DNA of 64,000 nt from Incurvaria masculella (lineage: Eukaryota > Arthropoda > Insecta > Lepidoptera > Incurvariidae): the NCBI GenBank assembly GCA_946894095.1, contig OX335643.1:4265036-4329035 (forward strand), in the 5' to 3' direction. The position numbers and the translations under genes were made by a program. Position 1 is the stretch's first letter; each line of letters starts with the position of its first letter. The notes beneath the pieces were generated by a model. It did no database searches. It was not told the origin of the DNA and was given only the letters and a program-made list of their open reading frames with translations. Shown here one piece after another: positions 55,401-58,400 of the stretch.

Positions 55401-58400
55401 CAACTTGTTACTCGATGACGTATTTTTTTTTATTTTTCGACATTTTAAAACCGGCCAACCTCAGAACGTGCCAGGGTAGGACGAGCCAACCTACTTTTTC
55501 TTAGCTTTTCTTGATGACCTTTACCGATTGTGCTAGGTCTCATGTTGTTACTCGATGACGTTAAATTCTACCAAAAAAGTGATTTAATATTACCTACTGC
55601 ACAAAACGTTCCAGGTTTGGGTCAGGCAACCTAGTATTTTTAGGAAACCTATTCTAATCTGCACAACCACAAATGGGTCCCATGGTGTTACTCGATGACG
55701 TAGGGTTGACAACGGTCCGCTCTCGTACTATTAGGTTTTAGACATGCAAAAGTTGGTTTTTATTATGACTACAGCGAGTTTGTTTTTTCCAAAAACTCTG
55801 TAATTTATTACTCTTTTATACTCTCATGGAAATACATTTGCAACGCGATGTGGAATATATAATTCTATCTTAAAAACCGCAATTATAGGTACATACGTAA
55901 TTTCGATAATATTTATATCAAAATTTTTATCGTAATCACGTGTAAATGTTGTAATCCAAAATCAGGTTTGTCACCGGTCTACCAAGCTACGAGATGCAGA
56001 GCTAGTATTTAAATTTGGAACACTTGACTGGTCGTTAACGAACTAACAAAAAAGCATCGGTTGCTCACGCTACACAAGCAGTTTATTGAATCACTTTTGT
56101 TTTGCCGATATTGTGTTTATTCACGTATTATCACTCAAATGTGTTTATAGGAGACGCGTGTTCAGCCCGTGAAGGCCGCGAGGGTACTAGAACACGAGGA
56201 GATAGGCCAGCGTATTGGTTGGTGCTAGTCGGTAGAGTTTGACAGATATTTGCGAATGACGAATTCACAATGGCGATTGGTCAACAAACTTATAAATTTT
56301 GGGGTGAAGCTGAGGTTATTTTTATTTCAATTAGAGCCTTCATTCTTTAGTTTTTAACACTATATTTAGAAATTGTGTTATTGCTATGCATACACAAATA
56401 AATGTGACTTTTTACATGTAACGTAAATGAAAGCGCTGACACGACAATACGAGTTTAAAATTTTCCATGCCAGGGGGGACATTCACGGACTTTTCGCAAA
56501 CTTCCGAACGCTACGCATTCGTGCGTCATTCACGCTTGCAGCGCATTTTCCGTTATGAAATGGTATTCTACAAACTGACCAATCCGGAGGCTACGTTGCT
56601 AAAGCAAAGAGCATCGCAAGCGTCGCCAGACGCACGCAAATTTCACGCTAACTTGCGCGAGCGTTTGCGTTAGGGTCCGTTTTTACCACGGAGGAGGTTT
56701 TTACTGACGCAAAGAGTCCGTGAATGTCTATCCAGAGGACCCATACGGGTAAGAGTGTTCGAGTTCGGTAGTGAGTTAACCTAAAAATGGGAAATTTATT
56801 AATATTTAAATAACGGAACTGTTATTTATACTACCAACCATCTACCAACGTATTTACGGGACAAACTAGATTTTTACCAAACTCAAATGATGTTCAAGAA
56901 GTATGGAAACATGAACTATTTAAAAAAGTCAGTTGATATTTAGCGACGAATACGACTCAATCTTACATGAATGCCCCCCCTGGGGGCCCATTCAGGTAAG
57001 AGTGATTTCGAGTTTAGGAGTGAGTTAACCTAAAAATGGCTGGAAAAACATTTAATATTTAAATAAAGGAACTGTTATTTTAGCTTCCATCGTATTCATG
57101 GGATAAACAAGATTTTTCAAAACCAAAATGACGTTCAAGGTGCGCGGGCGGACACATGATATATTTATAAAAGTGAGTTGATATTTAGCGCAGAATTCGA
57201 ACTCACTTTTACCTGAATGGGCCCCCAGGTCTGTGAGAAAAACTCACTTGAGCCGACTGCGCTTCTCGTTGAGCAGGAACAGCTGCGACGGCGTCAGCAG
57301 GCGGCGCGGAGGGCGCGGCTCCGCGGCGCCGCCGAACGAGTCGCCGCCCGCGCCCTCGCGCGCCGCCGCCGCGCCGCCCTCGTCCGCGCCCTCGGCCGCG
57401 CCCTCGTCCGCGCTGACGTCCGCGTCGCCGTCGTCCGCGCCCACCAGAAAGCTCGCCTTCTCCTGCGCACGCGGGCGTGACGTGACGCTGAGGCCATTCT
57501 TTTTTACGTGACTGGACATGGATGTGGCCATCCCACCGTGATGATATTAGCCGAACACACCCCATTCCCGAAGGAATTACGTGCCGTTCCAGGTCAGCTC
57601 GTGGTCTAGGGGCTAGAGGACTTGCCTTTCATGCGAGAGGTTATGGGTTCAAATCCTCGCCCGGATCATGCACCATTGAGTTAGATAAGTGCAATATGAA
57701 CTGTCCCATAGTTCGGAATCCATATAATACTGTAGGTCCCCCTCCCCTACTAGGTGGTAGAGTTAAGGCCGCCCGTATGGGTACTACTGCATTGAATGAA
57801 ACTATGGTTGAAGCGGCAATGAAAAATTGTCCATGTTTTCCATCCAGTGCAATGTAGCCTTGATCATAAAGGGAAGGTCCTGGCACGGCACGTAATTCCT
57901 TCAGGAATCTGGTGTATTAGGCTAATATGACGACGGTAGTTTGTGATATTAGCCATCCATGTCAGGATCCATATAAAAACCTTCTATTTATGAGGACTGC
58001 TATATATTGAACTGGATGGAAAACACGGACATCCGATGGTACCAACCTGGGTGGAGCCACCCTAGCACCTATTATGGGAACGAACGTGACCAAGAGTTTC
58101 ACATGGGTTCCTAACCATGGAATGCATCGCATTCGTGACGAAATGCACTAATCCAACTCAGAGACATAAAGAAACTGGCGGGAAATTAACATTAGGCGGG
58201 CTTTTTATTAGCTTTTTCGCGGGTTCTCTATCTGAATGAGATGATGCAGCCCCGCCTGGGTATCTAAGGCCCTAGTCGGACTTCACCTAAATTGGCGTTT
58301 ACGGAACTTCGAAGTTACGTAAAAAAAGTTTTACTACTTATTCTGTGGTATTACTTCTTCAACCTGTCAAAATCAAACTCGGTCTACCAAATGTATTTGA

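Larger units (their letters stand above)
47449..55731. mobile_element. 8.3-kb structure with 590-bp inverted ends
   Basis: Left arm 47449-48038 and right arm 55143-55731 are about 97% identical complements ending ATAGTACGAGAGCGGACCG. Each arm holds three units spaced exactly 140 bp with the core ACGTCATCGAGTAACA. The inside is mostly RTE, jockey/CR1-like and Penelope-like relics. I cannot see a transposase, and no clear target duplication; it may be a large foldback or nonautonomous element. It sits in the B1-A2 intron. Confidence 0.8.

Noticed and set aside
57217..57511. Arg/Ala-rich plus-strand frames opposite exon A2
   Set aside because: Low-complexity antisense of the Ala/Asp/Glu-rich exon; no start context or homology.
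57640..57665. tRNA gene near exon A2
   Set aside because: Same reason: SINE S1 head with the shared SINE body following it.
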